The notes: generated by a model from the sequence alone, not told the origin. Numbered from the stretch's first letter, positions 50,219-59,726 are shown. The stretch is 64,000 nucleotides of DNA from an uncultured Alphaproteobacteria bacterium (GCA_903857685.1 CAIOFO010000033.1:59417-123416); one strand, 5' to 3'. Numbers and translations: made by a program.

Positions 50219-50938
50219 ATGTCGCTGATCATAGATTCCGTAGCCAAGCGCTTCGCCCGCTTTCCCGCCCTCAACGGCGTCAGCCTGAACGCGCCGCAGG
50301 GCGCCTTTGTCGCCCTGGTGGGTCCTTCCGGTTCGGGCAAGACCACGCTGCTGCGCATCCTGGGCGGGCTGGAGGAAGCCGATAGCGGTTCGGTGCGCTT
50401 CGCCGATCTCAATTGGCTGTCCATGCCGGCGCGTGAGCGCAAGGCCGGCTTTGTCTTCCAGCAATATGCCCTGTTCAAGCACATGACGGTGGCCGACAAT
50501 ATCGCCTTCGGCCTCCGGGTGCGGCCGCGCCGCGAGCGTCCCTCGCGCGGCGAAATCCGGGACCGGGTGCAGGAACTGCTGCGGCTGGTGCAACTGGAAG
50601 AATTTGGCGGCCGCTATCCCAGCCAGTTGTCGGGCGGCCAGCGCCAGCGCGTGGCGCTTGCCCGCGCCCTGGCAATCGAGCCGCGCATGCTGCTGCTGGA
50701 TGAGCCGTTTGGCGCCCTGGATGCCAAGGTGCGCAAGGAATTGCGCGTCTGGCTGCGCCATATCCACGACAAGGCCGGCGTCACCTCCATCTTCGTCACC
50801 CATGACCAGGAGGAGGCCTTCGCCGTGGCCGATCTGGTGGCGGTGATGAATGCCGGCCGCATCGAGCAATATGGCGCGCCTGCCGATGTGCGGCGCGATC
50901 CCAAGACCAAGTTCGTCGCGGAATTCCTCAGCGCCTGA
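50219..50938 (+). CDS. cysA: Sulfate ABC transporter ATPase CysA, short form
   Basis: A 239-residue nucleotide-binding subunit powering the importer. Walker [11 protein letters not shown]-loop VFQQYALF, signature [15 protein letters not shown], Walker [13 protein letters not shown] and H-loop VTHDQEEA are all intact. Most proteobacterial CysA proteins are about 340-365 residues with a C-terminal TOBE/regulatory domain; this protein stops right after the ATPase domain (FVAEFLSA). The chosen ATG at 50219 follows cysW by 7 bp. Its 3' end overlaps the convergent flavoprotein gene by 11 bp, so gene crowding may relate to the missing tail. Confidence 0.93.
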   Translation: MSLIIDSVAKRFARFPALNGVSLNAPQGAFVALVGPSGSGKTTLLRILGGLEEADSGSVRFADLNWLSMPARERKAGFVFQQYALFKHMTVADNIAFGLRVRPRRERPSRGEIRDRVQELLRLVQLEEFGGRYPSQLSGGQRQRVALARALAIEPRMLLLDEPFGALDAKVRKELRVWLRHIHDKAGVTSIFVTHDQEEAFAVADLVAVMNAGRIEQYGAPADVRRDPKTKFVAEFLSA

Positions 50939-52523
50939 CAAGAATGTCGAGCGCCACGGCTTCAGCAACCTTGATGCCGTCAATTCCGGCGGACAGGATG
51001 CCGCCGGCATAGCCCGCGCCTTCGCCCGCCGGATAAAGCCCGCGCAGATTGGCGCTCTGGAAATCGTCGCCGCGCCGGATTCGCACCGGGCTCGAGGTGC
51101 GCGTCTCCACCCCGGTCAGCACCGCATCGTCCATGTCGAAGCCTTTTATCTGTTTGCCGAAGGCGGTCAGCGCCTCGCGGATGGCGGCGATGGCGTAATC
51201 GGGCAGGCAGGAAGAAAGATCGGTTGGCGTCACGCCCGGCCGGTAGGACGGAACCACGCTGCCCAGCGCGGTTGAAGCCCGGCGCTGCAGGAAATCCCCC
51301 ACGCGCTGCGCCGGCGCAGCATAGGTGCCGCCGCCCGCGATAAAGGCCTGGGATTCCCAATGGCGCTGCAAGGCAATGCCCGCCAATGGCGAGGCATCGG
51401 GATAATCCGCCGGGGTGATGCCGACCACGATGCCGGCATTGGCATTGCGCTCATTGCGGGAATATTGGCTCATGCCGTTGGTGACGACCCGGCCGGGCTC
51501 GGAAGCAGCCGCCACCACCGTGCCGCCGGGGCACATGCAGAAACTATAGACGCTGCGGCCATTGGCGGCATGATGCACCAGCCGGTATTCCGCCGCGCCG
51601 AGTTCCTTCTTGCTGGCGCCAAACCTGGCCTTGTCGATCAGGCTTTGCGGATGCTCGATGCGAAAGCCGATGGAAAAGGGCTTGGCCTCGATGGCCACGC
51701 CGCGCGCCGCCAGCATCTCGAAGACATCGCGGGCGCTATGGCCCACCGCCAGGACCACATGATCGGCGGCAATTTCCTCGCCGCTTTCCAGCCCGACGCC
51801 GTGAAGCTGGCCGCCTTGCATGGCCAGGTCAGTGACTTTGCTCTGAAAGCGATATTCTCCGCCCAGCGCCTCGATTGTCCGGCGCATGTTTTCCAGCATC
51901 GGCACCAGGCGGAACGTGCCGATATGGGGATGCGCTTCGGTGAGGATTTCCTCCGGCGCCCCGGCCTTGACGAACTCCGTCATCACCTTGCGTCCCAGAT
52001 GGCGCGGATCCTTGACCTGGCTGTAAAGCTTGCCGTCGGAAAACGTCCCGGCGCCGCCCTCGCCGAACTGGACATTGGATTCCGGCGTCAGGACATTCTT
52101 GCGCCAAAGCGCCCAGGTGTCCCTGGTGCGCTGGCGCACGGGCTTGCCGCGTTCCAGGATGATGGGGCGAAAACCCATCTGCGCCAGGATCAGGGCGGCG
52201 AACAACCCGCAGGGTCCCGCGCCGATCACCACGGGCCGCTTGAAGCTTTCCGGCGCCCGCGCCACGAATTTGTACTCGGTGTCCGGCGCCGGCTTGACAT
52301 GCGGGTCGTTCAGCCGCGCCAGCACCGCCGCTTCATCGGCGACGGCGGCGTCAATGGTATAGACGTAAAGAATGTTCGGCTTCTTGCGCGCGTCCTGGCC
52401 GCGCCGCACCACCTTGAAATCGCCCAGCGACTCCGCCGCGATCCGCAATTTTTTTATGATCGCGGCGCGCAGAGCCGCATCGGAATGGCCCAGCGGCAAC
52501 TTGAGTTCGGTCAGGCGCAGCAT
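50928..52523 (-). CDS. FAD-dependent oxidoreductase (COG2509-like)
   Basis: A 531-residue flavoprotein of uncharacterised function. A small N-terminal domain ([23 protein letters not shown]) precedes the FAD-binding Rossmann motif [40 protein letters not shown] and [20 protein letters not shown] are further features of this family, as is the end [20 protein letters not shown]. It lies 12 bp downstream of the Cys-cluster protein gene on the same strand. The family is widespread but its substrate is not known. ATG at 52523. Confidence 0.85.
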   Translation of the reverse strand: MLRLTELKLPLGHSDAALRAAIIKKLRIAAESLGDFKVVRRGQDARKKPNILYVYTIDAAVADEAAVLARLNDPHVKPAPDTEYKFVARAPESFKRPVVIGAGPCGLFAALILAQMGFRPIILERGKPVRQRTRDTWALWRKNVLTPESNVQFGEGGAGTFSDGKLYSQVKDPRHLGRKVMTEFVKAGAPEEILTEAHPHIGTFRLVPMLENMRRTIEALGGEYRFQSKVTDLAMQGGQLHGVGLESGEEIAADHVVLAVGHSARDVFEMLAARGVAIEAKPFSIGFRIEHPQSLIDKARFGASKKELGAAEYRLVHHAANGRSVYSFCMCPGGTVVAAASEPGRVVTNGMSQYSRNERNANAGIVVGITPADYPDASPLAGIALQRHWESQAFIAGGGTYAAPAQRVGDFLQRRASTALGSVVPSYRPGVTPTDLSSCLPDYAIAAIREALTAFGKQIKGFDMDDAVLTGVETRTSSPVRIRRGDDFQSANLRGLYPAGEGAGYAGGILSAGIDGIKVAEAVALDILVRR

Positions 52524-52535
52524 GGTGACATCAAA

Positions 52536-53081
52536 TCAGGGCAGCTTGACCCAGGGCATCGGCTTCATGCCGTCCATCTCGCGCAATTCGATATGCTTGC
52601 GATAGATGTGGATCAGCATCTGCAGCACCGCGTCCCTGTCCTTTGCGGCAACCTGCTTCACCAGATATTTGTTGATCAGGGTCTTGGGGCTGTCCGCCGA
52701 CAAATAGACGGCGACATTGCGGGCCACCAGGGTGCTGACATATTCGGCGAATCCGGGCCGCCGGATCGCTTTTTCGCCGCCCAGGATGACGAAATTCACG
52801 CCGCTGCCGGCGGCGCGATGCTCCTGCGGCAACTCCTCCACCTTCTGCGTCAGGATCAGCACGCCGCTGCGGTCCGGACGCCAGGCATCGCCCAGAGCCG
52901 GCACCAGCCGCCAGCCGCACAAAAAAGCGCGGCAAATCTCAAAGCGGGTTTCATAGATGCCGCAGCCCGTGCCGGTGCAGTGCTGACAGGTGATGCCGGC
53001 CGGCTTGTCGAGTTCGATAACGCGCAACGCAGAGCAGCACACCGCGCACTCGCCGCAGCTGTTTGTGTCCGTCTCGTTCAT
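52536..53081 (-). CDS. Cysteine-cluster protein, YkgJ-like
   Basis: A 181-residue protein whose N-terminus holds a dense cysteine cluster: CGECAVCCSALRVIE, then CQHCTGTGCGIYETRFEICR and AFLCGWR. The order C-x2-C-x2-CC ... C-x2-C-x4-C resembles YkgJ-family zinc or iron chelating domains. No enzymatic motif follows. ATG at 53081 is preferred; a TTG at 53159 would add an unlikely leader. Likely cotranscribed with the flavoprotein gene. Which metal is bound is unknown. Confidence 0.8.
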   Translation of the reverse strand: MNETDTNSCGECAVCCSALRVIELDKPAGITCQHCTGTGCGIYETRFEICRAFLCGWRLVPALGDAWRPDRSGVLILTQKVEELPQEHRAAGSGVNFVILGGEKAIRRPGFAEYVSTLVARNVAVYLSADSPKTLINKYLVKQVAAKDRDAVLQMLIHIYRKHIELREMDGMKPMPWVKLP

Positions 53082-53178
53082 GATGCGGGTATAGCAGACC
53101 GGCGGGAAAAAGCAGAGCATCGCAGCCGGCCGCCGGCGACAATATTGCCGCCAAAACAATATGTTATACGATAATCGC

Positions 53179-53541
53179 TCAATCTTGCAGACTTTGGGAA
53201 GCGCCGTCCACCAGACCGATATCCGTCAGCGCCAGGGGATCTGTGCCCTCCAGGCAGGCGACATTAAAGCCGACCTGCGCGGGATTGGAGCGCCGCTGGT
53301 GATGGGTATAGATGCCGCAAATCTTGCAGAAATAATGTTTGGCCACTCTGGTGTTCCATTGATACAGGGTCAGCATCTGCGCGCCCTTGACGATCCGCAG
53401 GCGCTCCACCGGCGCGAACGCCATGATCGCCCCCTTGCGGCGGCAAAGCGAGCAGTTGCAGCGCTTCAGGTCACCCAGCCCGTTTTCCAGCTCGACCTCG
53501 AACGCCACGGCGCCGCAATGACATGTGCCATGCCCGATCAT
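53179..53541 (-). CDS. GFA/CENP-V domain protein
   Basis: A 120-residue protein with the glutathione-dependent formaldehyde-activating (GFA) zinc-binding fold: GTCHCGAVAFEVE and CNCSLCRRKGAIMAF carry the first cysteine set, and YFCKICGIYTHHQRR the second. Members bind structural zinc; few have a proven enzymatic role. ATG at 53541 starts at MIGHGTCHCG; in-frame codons upstream look non-coding. It is on the minus strand, separated by 97 bp from the Cys-cluster gene, and divergent from the aldehyde dehydrogenase operon. Confidence 0.9.
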   Translation of the reverse strand: MIGHGTCHCGAVAFEVELENGLGDLKRCNCSLCRRKGAIMAFAPVERLRIVKGAQMLTLYQWNTRVAKHYFCKICGIYTHHQRRSNPAQVGFNVACLEGTDPLALTDIGLVDGASQSLQD

Positions 53542-53683
53542 GCGCAAAGCTCCCGCGTTCTTGCATCCCCACATTAACATTTGACAGAGTCCCCGTCGTC
53601 CTTGGCATCATGCCATTCAAAACCGGCAGGCGCGCCGCTTTTCGGGCGACCGGTCCGTCCCGGCGTGCCTCAGGAGAATGACG

Positions 53684-55180
53684 ATGAACTCGGCCAACAT
53701 CTACACGCTGACCGGACTCAAACCGGGCGGCGCCGCTCCGCCACCGGGTGCCATTCCCACCGACCTGCTGATCGGAGAGTCCTGGCGCGAGGGATCTTCC
53801 CGCCGCCGCATTCCTGTTCACAATCCGGCGAATGGCGAGGTGATCACCACCATCGCCGACGCGACGCTGGAAGACTGCATGGCGGCGGTGGACGCCGCCG
53901 AAAAGGCGGCGCCGGGCTGGGCCGCCACGCCGGCCCGCCAGCGCGCCGAAATCCTGCGCAAATGCTTTGACGCGATGATCGCGGGCGCCGACTGGCTGGC
54001 CCATCTGATATCGCTGGAAATGGGCAAGGCGCTGGCGGATTCGAAGAGCGAGGTGCTGTATGCCGCGGAATTCTTCCGCTGGTATGCGGAGGAGGCCCCG
54101 CGCATCCGCGGCGAAATTCAGGATTCACCCGGCGGCGCCAACAAGATCCTGGTGCAGTACCAGCCCGTCGGCATTTCACTTCTGATCACGCCGTGGAATT
54201 TCCCTGCCGCCATGGCGACCCGCAAGATCGCTCCTGCGCTGGGCGCGGGCTGCACCGTCATTCTCAAGCCCGCCATCGAGACGCCGCTCACGGCGCTTGC
54301 CTTGGCGCAGATCATGCTGGATTGCGGCGTGCCCCCCGGCGTCCTCAATGTGATCACGCCGCTGGACCCCGGCCCGGGCTGCCGCGCCATCATGCATGAT
54401 CCGCGCGTGCGAAAGCTGTCCTTCACGGGATCGACCGCGGTGGGCCGCAAGCTTCTCGCCAGCGCGGCTGAGACCGTCCTGAACTGCTCGATGGAGCTGG
54501 GCGGCAATGCGCCGTTCATCGTGTTCGACGATGCCAACATTGACGATGCCGTGGACGGGGCGATGATCGCCAAGATGCGCAATGGCGGCCAGGCCTGCAC
54601 CGCATCGAACCGGTTTTACGTCCAGCGTGGCGTGGCGGCGGAATTCACGCGGAAGCTGGCGGCCCGCATGGCCGCCACGAAAATGGGCGACGGCACCGAT
54701 CCCGCCACGGGCCTGGGGCCCATGATCACGCGCAAGCAGGCGGACAAGATCGCAGGCCTGGTGGATGGCGCGGTCGCCGAAGGTGCTACCATAACGATTG
54801 GCGGACAATGCCCGGACAGCAAGGGTTATTTCTATCCCGCCACCGTGCTGACGAACGTGCCGCCCACCGCCGCGATCCTGAAGGACGAAATATTCGGGCC
54901 GGTTGCGCCGGTCGTCACATTCGACAGCGAGGAGGAAGCAATCCGCCTGTCCAACAATACGCAATATGGCCTGGTGGCCTATCTCTACACCGGGGACATA
55001 AAAAAAGGCCTGAACATCGCCCAAAGGCTGGAATACGGCATGGTCGGCGTCAATCGCGGCCTGGTGTCGGATACTGCGGCGCCGTTCGGCGGCGTGAAGC
55101 AGTCCGGTCTCGGCCGGGAAGGCGGCCATCACGGCCTTCTCGAATTCACCGAATGCCGCTACGTTGCGGTGACCTGGTAG
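53684..55180 (+). CDS. NAD(P)-dependent succinate-semialdehyde dehydrogenase-like
   Basis: A 498-residue aldehyde dehydrogenase oxidising an aldehyde to the acid. Motifs: GISLLITPWNFPAAMATRKI (cofactor site, Trp-Asn), LSFTGSTAVGRKLL, MELGGNAPFIVFDDANID with general base Glu271, and GGQACTASNRFYVQ with nucleophile Cys305. APFGGVKQSGLGREGG then EFTECRYVAV is typical of succinate-semialdehyde dehydrogenases (GabD). I chose ATG 53684 because AGGAG lies seven bases before it; an ATG two codons earlier has its SD too close. It leads a three-gene cluster with an MFS carrier and a cupin. Substrate is inferred from similarity only. Confidence 0.9.
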   Translation: MNSANIYTLTGLKPGGAAPPPGAIPTDLLIGESWREGSSRRRIPVHNPANGEVITTIADATLEDCMAAVDAAEKAAPGWAATPARQRAEILRKCFDAMIAGADWLAHLISLEMGKALADSKSEVLYAAEFFRWYAEEAPRIRGEIQDSPGGANKILVQYQPVGISLLITPWNFPAAMATRKIAPALGAGCTVILKPAIETPLTALALAQIMLDCGVPPGVLNVITPLDPGPGCRAIMHDPRVRKLSFTGSTAVGRKLLASAAETVLNCSMELGGNAPFIVFDDANIDDAVDGAMIAKMRNGGQACTASNRFYVQRGVAAEFTRKLAARMAATKMGDGTDPATGLGPMITRKQADKIAGLVDGAVAEGATITIGGQCPDSKGYFYPATVLTNVPPTAAILKDEIFGPVAPVVTFDSEEEAIRLSNNTQYGLVAYLYTGDIKKGLNIAQRLEYGMVGVNRGLVSDTAAPFGGVKQSGLGREGGHHGLLEFTECRYVAVTW

Positions 55181-55211
55181 CCCCCCGGAAGGCTGTCGGC
55201 TGGGGGAATGA

Positions 55212-56438
55212 ATGAGCATCACGGCGCTGGAAGGCTGGACCAAGGAGCAAACGCATGCCGTCGCGGCGAGCTATCTGGCCTGGACGATGGATGCCTTTGA
55301 CTTCTTTATCCTGGTTTTTGTCCTCAGCAACATCGCGGGGGAATTCCACGTCAAGATTCCGGAAGTCGCCTTCTCCGTCACCTTGACCCTGGCGATGCGC
55401 CCGGTTGGCGCCTTTTTGTTCGGCCGGCTGGCCGACCGTTATGGCCGCCGTCCCATCCTGATGATCAATATCGCGGTCTATTCGCTGCTCAGTTTCGCCA
55501 CCGCCTTCGTCCCCAACATGACGATGTTCCTGCTGGTGCGGACCGCCTTCGGCTTCGGCATGGGCGGCATCTGGGGCATCAGCACGTCTCTGGCTTTTGA
55601 AAGCATCAAGACCTCCGCGCGGGGCGTGGTTTCCGGCCTGCTGCAATCGGGCTATTCCGGCGGCTACCTGATCGCCTCGATCGTGTTCGCCGTTCTCTTC
55701 GTCCATATCGGCTGGCGCGGCATGTTCATGGTCGGCATCGTGCCGGCTCTGCTGCTGATCCCCTATATCTACACCAGCGTTCCAGAGTCGCCGGTTTTTC
55801 ACCAGAACAATGCGCAGCGCGTTTCCATATTCTCGGTGCTGGCACGGCACGGCAAGCTGGCGGTTTATGCCATCCTGCTGATGACCGCCTTCAATTTCTT
55901 CAGCCACGGCACCCAGGATTTCTATCCCACCTTCCTCAGCAAGGGGCGCGGTTTCGCGCCCGCTTTGGCCGGCAGCATTGCCGTCATCTACAATATCGGC
56001 GCAATACTGGGCTGCTTCCTGTTCGGCCCGCTCAGCCAGCATTTCGGCCGCCGGCGGATGATGATCACCGCCGCGCTGCTGGCGCTGCCCACCACCTGGC
56101 TCTGGGCCTTCTCGCCAAACGTGGTGATGCTGACCGTGGGCGCCTTCCTGATCAATTTTTTCGTGCAGGGTTGCTGGAGCAGCATCCCCATCTATCTCAA
56201 TGAATTGTCGCCGCCCGAGGCACGCGGCACTTTCCCCGGCACGGTTTATCAGCTGGGCAATCTGATCGCGTCCGGCAATCTCGCCATCCAGGCCTGGATC
56301 GCCCAATACAACGGGGACTACGGCATCGCCCTGGCCGCTGTGCCGATCTGCGCCGGGCTGGTGATCGCGCTGCTGGTCAGCCGGGGACCGGAAGCTGACA
56401 ATGTGGAAATGGGATCGGGCAGAAACCCGGTGACGTAA
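55212..56438 (+). CDS. MFS transporter, carboxylate/sialate-like
   Basis: A 408-residue 12-TM carrier. The N-terminus WTMDAFDFFILVFVLSNIAG contains the D-x-x-D/F pattern of the AAHS and sialate/lactate MFS groups. The loop motif GRLADRYGRRPILM between TM2 and TM3 and GPLSQHFGRRRMMI between TM8 and TM9 are the MFS signature repeats. Relatives include NanT and JEN1-type monocarboxylate carriers, so an organic acid is a likely substrate. It follows the dehydrogenase by 31 bp, which suggests it imports a compound metabolised by that enzyme. Confidence 0.9.
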   Translation: MSITALEGWTKEQTHAVAASYLAWTMDAFDFFILVFVLSNIAGEFHVKIPEVAFSVTLTLAMRPVGAFLFGRLADRYGRRPILMINIAVYSLLSFATAFVPNMTMFLLVRTAFGFGMGGIWGISTSLAFESIKTSARGVVSGLLQSGYSGGYLIASIVFAVLFVHIGWRGMFMVGIVPALLLIPYIYTSVPESPVFHQNNAQRVSIFSVLARHGKLAVYAILLMTAFNFFSHGTQDFYPTFLSKGRGFAPALAGSIAVIYNIGAILGCFLFGPLSQHFGRRRMMITAALLALPTTWLWAFSPNVVMLTVGAFLINFFVQGCWSSIPIYLNELSPPEARGTFPGTVYQLGNLIASGNLAIQAWIAQYNGDYGIALAAVPICAGLVIALLVSRGPEADNVEMGSGRNPVT

Positions 56439-56477
56439 CCGATGCGGGGGCGCACCTCGCACGCAAGGGAAGAAAAA

Positions 56478-57224
56478 ATGGCCAGGCATGCTTTCAAGGT
56501 ATTGTTCATCGCGGCCCTGCTCGCCGCTTCGCCTGTGTTGGCGGCGCATGTCACGCGACCGGCGCATAAGGCGGCGGTGGCGCCGCATGCCAAGGCCCTG
56601 CGCCTGGTCCCGGCGCTGCCGCGCCCCGGCGCCGCCCTGATCCTGGAAAATGACCGGGGCAAGGCCTGGGATGTGCTTTACCCGCCGGGCCTGCCGACCG
56701 GCATGCACCGTCATCCCTCCGATTTTGTCGGTGTCGAGCTGGCGGAAGCCTATCTCAAGGTCACAACGCCTGACGGCAACAGCCGGGCCAATGCGATCAA
56801 GCGCGGCACCATGTACATGCTGCCCAAGGGCCTTACGCACGAAGAAGAAGGAGTGATCGGCCACCCCCAGCGCAACACCATCCTGATCGAGCTGAAGGAT
56901 TCCCCCCAGCACGACTATCCCAACAGGAGCAAAGCCCCCACCGGCTTCATCTATCCGGGCGCCAAACAGGTCGCCGACAATCCCCGCGTCACGCTGTGGG
57001 ATGCAAGCTGGAAGCCGAATGCCGCGACGCCGGCCTTCTTCCAGTCCAGGGACATGTTCATTGTTCCGATTGACGGCGGCACATTGAAAGTTTCATCGCC
57101 GGATGAACCCACCCAGTCCTATCCCCTGGCGGCGGGTCAGGTCGTGTTCCTGAAGGGCGGCCACGCCCGGATGATCCAGTCCAGCGAAGGCAGCGTCCGT
57201 GCCGCGGTGGTGGAGCTGAAATAG
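56478..57224 (+). CDS. Exported cupin-domain protein
   Basis: A 248-residue protein with a signal peptide (MARHAFKVLFIAALLAASPVLAA). The first cupin half has LPTGMHRHPSDFVGVELAEA (metal-binding His residues) and GTMYMLPKGLTHEEEGV; the second, less conserved half includes DMFIVPIDGGTLKVSSPDEP and VVFLKGGHARMIQS. Such periplasmic bicupin proteins have no defined reaction. ATG at 56478 follows GGGAAG. It is 39 bp after the MFS gene and probably in the same operon. Confidence 0.82.
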   Translation: MARHAFKVLFIAALLAASPVLAAHVTRPAHKAAVAPHAKALRLVPALPRPGAALILENDRGKAWDVLYPPGLPTGMHRHPSDFVGVELAEAYLKVTTPDGNSRANAIKRGTMYMLPKGLTHEEEGVIGHPQRNTILIELKDSPQHDYPNRSKAPTGFIYPGAKQVADNPRVTLWDASWKPNAATPAFFQSRDMFIVPIDGGTLKVSSPDEPTQSYPLAAGQVVFLKGGHARMIQSSEGSVRAAVVELK

Positions 57225-57305
57225 GATGATCGCGCCCGCGCTTTTGCGGCCAATTGCGGGATTAACTGGTATTTCCGCGAAATAACGATAGAGAGAGGCG
57301 CTATT

Positions 57306-59177
57306 TTGCAAAAGGCGCCCCCTTTGACGTTCCTGACCAGCCACCCTTCGCTTGCCCGCGCCCTGTCGGAGCGCGAATACAGCATCGCGACCCCGGTGCA
57401 GAAGGCGGTCCTGGAGCCGGATGCGGAAGGACGCGACCTTCTGGTCTCGGCGCAGACCGGCTCGGGCAAGACCGTGGCCTATGGCCTGGCCCTTGCCGAA
57501 ACCCTGCTGGAAGGCGCCGCAACCATGGGCCCCGCGGGCGAACCGCTGGCGCTGATCATCGCGCCGACGCGCGAACTGGCGCTGCAGGTTCAGCGCGAAC
57601 TTGCCTGGCTTTATCACTATGCCGGTGCGCGCGTGGTCTCATGTGTCGGCGGCATGGACCCGGGCGGCGAGCGGCGCGAACTGGCGCGCGGCGCGCACAT
57701 CGTGGTCGGAACTCCGGGGCGGCTGCGCGACCATCTGGAACGCCGCGCCCTGAAGGTTTCCGCTCTCAAGGCGGTGGTGCTGGACGAAGCGGACGAAATG
57801 CTCGATATGGGCTTTCGCGAGGATCTCCAGTTCATCCTGGAAACCACGCCGCCCGAGCGGCGGACCCTGCTGTTTTCGGCGACGCTGCCCAAGGCCATCA
57901 TCACCCTGGCCAAGCACTACCAGCGCGATGCGCTGCGCATCGCGGCGCTGGGCGAGACGCAGGGACATGCCGACATCGAATACCGCGCCATTCGCATCGC
58001 CCATGCCAATGTGGAGCGCGCCGTGGTCAACCTGCTGCGTTACATGGACCCGCCCAGCGCCCTGGTGTTCTGCAACACCCGCAATGCGGTGCGGCACCTG
58101 GAAGCTTTTCTGCTCGAACGCGGCTTTGCCGCCGTGTCGCTGTCGGGCGAACTCAGCCAGAGCGAACGCAACCATGCGCTGCAGGCGCTGCGCGACGGAC
58201 GCGCGCGGGTCTGCGTGGCGACCGATGTGGCGGCGCGGGGCATCGACCTGCCCAACCTGAACCTTGTCATTCATGCCGACCTGCCCAACGACGCCGAAGT
58301 GCTGCAGCATCGCAGCGGCCGCACCGGCCGCGCCGGGCGCAAGGGCATCAGCGTGCTGCTGGTGCCGCCGGCGCGCCGCCGCCGCGCCGAGGAAATGCTG
58401 GGCCGCGCGCGCATCCAGGCCGTCTGGGGCAATGCCCCTTCGGCGGACGAAATCCGCAAGCTGGATCATGAAAGGCTGCTGCAAAATCCCCTGCTGATTG
58501 AGCCGGGAACGCCGGACGATCTGGCCATGGCCGACGCCCTGCTGCAGCAGCGCGATGCGCGCGATATCGCGGCGGCGTTCGTGAAACTCTACCGGGCGCA
58601 ATTGCCGGTGCCGGAAGACATTGAGGAGCAGGGCAGCCCGCAGGACCGTGGCCCCGCCAGGCACCATGCCGCAAATCCGCCGCGCACCGATCAGGATCAG
58701 CGCCCGCGCAAACTCCGCGATCCCGTGCGGCAGGACCGTCCCCAGCAAGCACAGGGCGGCGGCGGCCCAAGAGGCTCCGGGCCGCCGGCCATGACGAACG
58801 GCGTCTGGTTCCGGCTGAATGTCGGACGCGGCCGCAACGCCGATCCCAAATGGCTGCTGCCGGAAATCTGCCGCCAGGGCGAAGTCACCAAGAAGGATGT
58901 CGGCGCCATCCGCGTCTTCGACATGGAAACGCTGTTCCAGGTGGACGCGCAGGTGGCGGAGCGTTTTGCGACACTGGTCAGCGAACGCAAGAAGGGCGGC
59001 GTCCGCATCACGCCCGCCTTGAACCAGACGGGCGAGTCCACCGCGCCGCCGGTTCCGCAGGGCGGCGAGTCTTTGCCCGCGGGGGCCCCGCATAAAAGCG
59101 CAAAGCCGGGCTTCAAGGGCGGCAAGTTCAAGCCCGGCAAGAACAAGTACAAGGGCAATAAGCAGCCGCGGCCCTGA
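57306..59177 (+). CDS. DEAD-box RNA helicase, DbpA/CsdA-like
   Basis: A 623-residue ATP-dependent RNA helicase. Motifs in order: Walker A AQTGSGKT, APTRELALQ, GTPGRLRDHL, Walker B VLDEADEMLDMGF, FSATLPKA, LVFCNTRNAVRHLE, ATDVAARGIDLP and HRSGRTGRAGR. A basic linker leads to a C-terminal RNA-binding domain (TNGVWFRLNVGRGRNADPKW to GVRITPAL) and a Lys/Gly-rich tail. DbpA-type helicases act in ribosome assembly; CsdA types also act in cold. The TTG start at 57306 has GAGAGAGG upstream. It is the last gene of a plus-strand run but has its own 81-bp leader. Confidence 0.93.
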   Translation: MQKAPPLTFLTSHPSLARALSEREYSIATPVQKAVLEPDAEGRDLLVSAQTGSGKTVAYGLALAETLLEGAATMGPAGEPLALIIAPTRELALQVQRELAWLYHYAGARVVSCVGGMDPGGERRELARGAHIVVGTPGRLRDHLERRALKVSALKAVVLDEADEMLDMGFREDLQFILETTPPERRTLLFSATLPKAIITLAKHYQRDALRIAALGETQGHADIEYRAIRIAHANVERAVVNLLRYMDPPSALVFCNTRNAVRHLEAFLLERGFAAVSLSGELSQSERNHALQALRDGRARVCVATDVAARGIDLPNLNLVIHADLPNDAEVLQHRSGRTGRAGRKGISVLLVPPARRRRAEEMLGRARIQAVWGNAPSADEIRKLDHERLLQNPLLIEPGTPDDLAMADALLQQRDARDIAAAFVKLYRAQLPVPEDIEEQGSPQDRGPARHHAANPPRTDQDQRPRKLRDPVRQDRPQQAQGGGGPRGSGPPAMTNGVWFRLNVGRGRNADPKWLLPEICRQGEVTKKDVGAIRVFDMETLFQVDAQVAERFATLVSERKKGGVRITPALNQTGESTAPPVPQGGESLPAGAPHKSAKPGFKGGKFKPGKNKYKGNKQPRP

Positions 59178-59183
59178 CGAAAA

Positions 59184-59201
59184 GGGGCGGCAGCCCGCCC
59201 C
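59184..59201 (+). terminator. Possible terminator hairpin after the helicase gene
   Basis: GGGGCGG (59184-59190) and CCGCCCC (59195-59201) pair perfectly over a CAGC loop seven bases after the helicase stop. No U-tract follows, so termination efficiency is uncertain. Confidence 0.45.
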
Positions 59202-59238
59202 GCCGGATACCCTGCGGATTTCGTAGGTCGATCGAAAT

Positions 59239-59382
59239 CTACTCGGCCTTCGTTTCGACGACCGTGGTTTTTTCGGTTACGACCTTCTCGGTCTTCGCGG
59301 CGGTAGCGGGAGCCACCACAATCACTTCCGGCGGCGGCGCAGGCTTGGCCTCATCCTCGGTGATAATTACCGTATCGCTCAT
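59239..59382 (-). CDS. Small hypothetical protein, 47 residues
   Basis: The frame encodes MSDTVIITEDEAKPAPPPEV followed by a Val/Thr/Lys/Glu-rich, low-complexity part that ends VVETKAE. AGGAGA lies a few bases before the ATG at 59382, which supports translation. There is no membrane segment or known domain; it is probably disordered. It lies 41 bp downstream of the small membrane protein gene on the same strand and may be cotranscribed. Confidence 0.55.
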   Translation of the reverse strand: MSDTVIITEDEAKPAPPPEVIVVAPATAAKTEKVVTEKTTVVETKAE

Positions 59383-59423
59383 ACTTGTCTCCTGTGGTGG
59401 AAAACCGTTGCAATGGTCTGGCG

Positions 59424-59594
59424 TTACCTGGGTTGGCTGGTGATGACGACCGCCTTGGGCGCTCCGCCGCTTTTGTAGTTATCCCACATAAAAAATCCCA
59501 CCACGCCTGCGACCACCAGCACCGCCCCCAGAATGAGGCCGAGGAAGGTGGAACCGCCGCTTCCGCCGCCGTCCTTGTTGATTATGACTGCCAT
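59424..59594 (-). CDS. Small single-pass membrane protein, 56 residues
   Basis: Starts MAVIINKDGGGSGG and has one hydrophobic segment (TFLGLILGAVLVVAGVVGFF) and a short polar end (YKSGGAPKAVVITSQPR). AAGGGA precedes the ATG at 59594 by eight bases; the frame continues upstream to an in-frame ATG at 59642 but without a ribosome-binding site. Function unknown; similar small glycine-linked single-pass proteins occur in alphaproteobacteria. Confidence 0.62.
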   Translation of the reverse strand: MAVIINKDGGGSGGSTFLGLILGAVLVVAGVVGFFMWDNYKSGGAPKAVVITSQPR

Positions 59595-59726
59595 GGCAAT
59601 GATCCCTTGTGACTCGTAGAAGCAACGAACTTCGGCCGCCAAAGTTGCAAAAGGTGCCCGTCACGGATTTCCAGAAGGGTGAAAAAGGCACAAGCCCGGA
59701 CCATCGAGAGCCTTGCCGCGCCGGCG

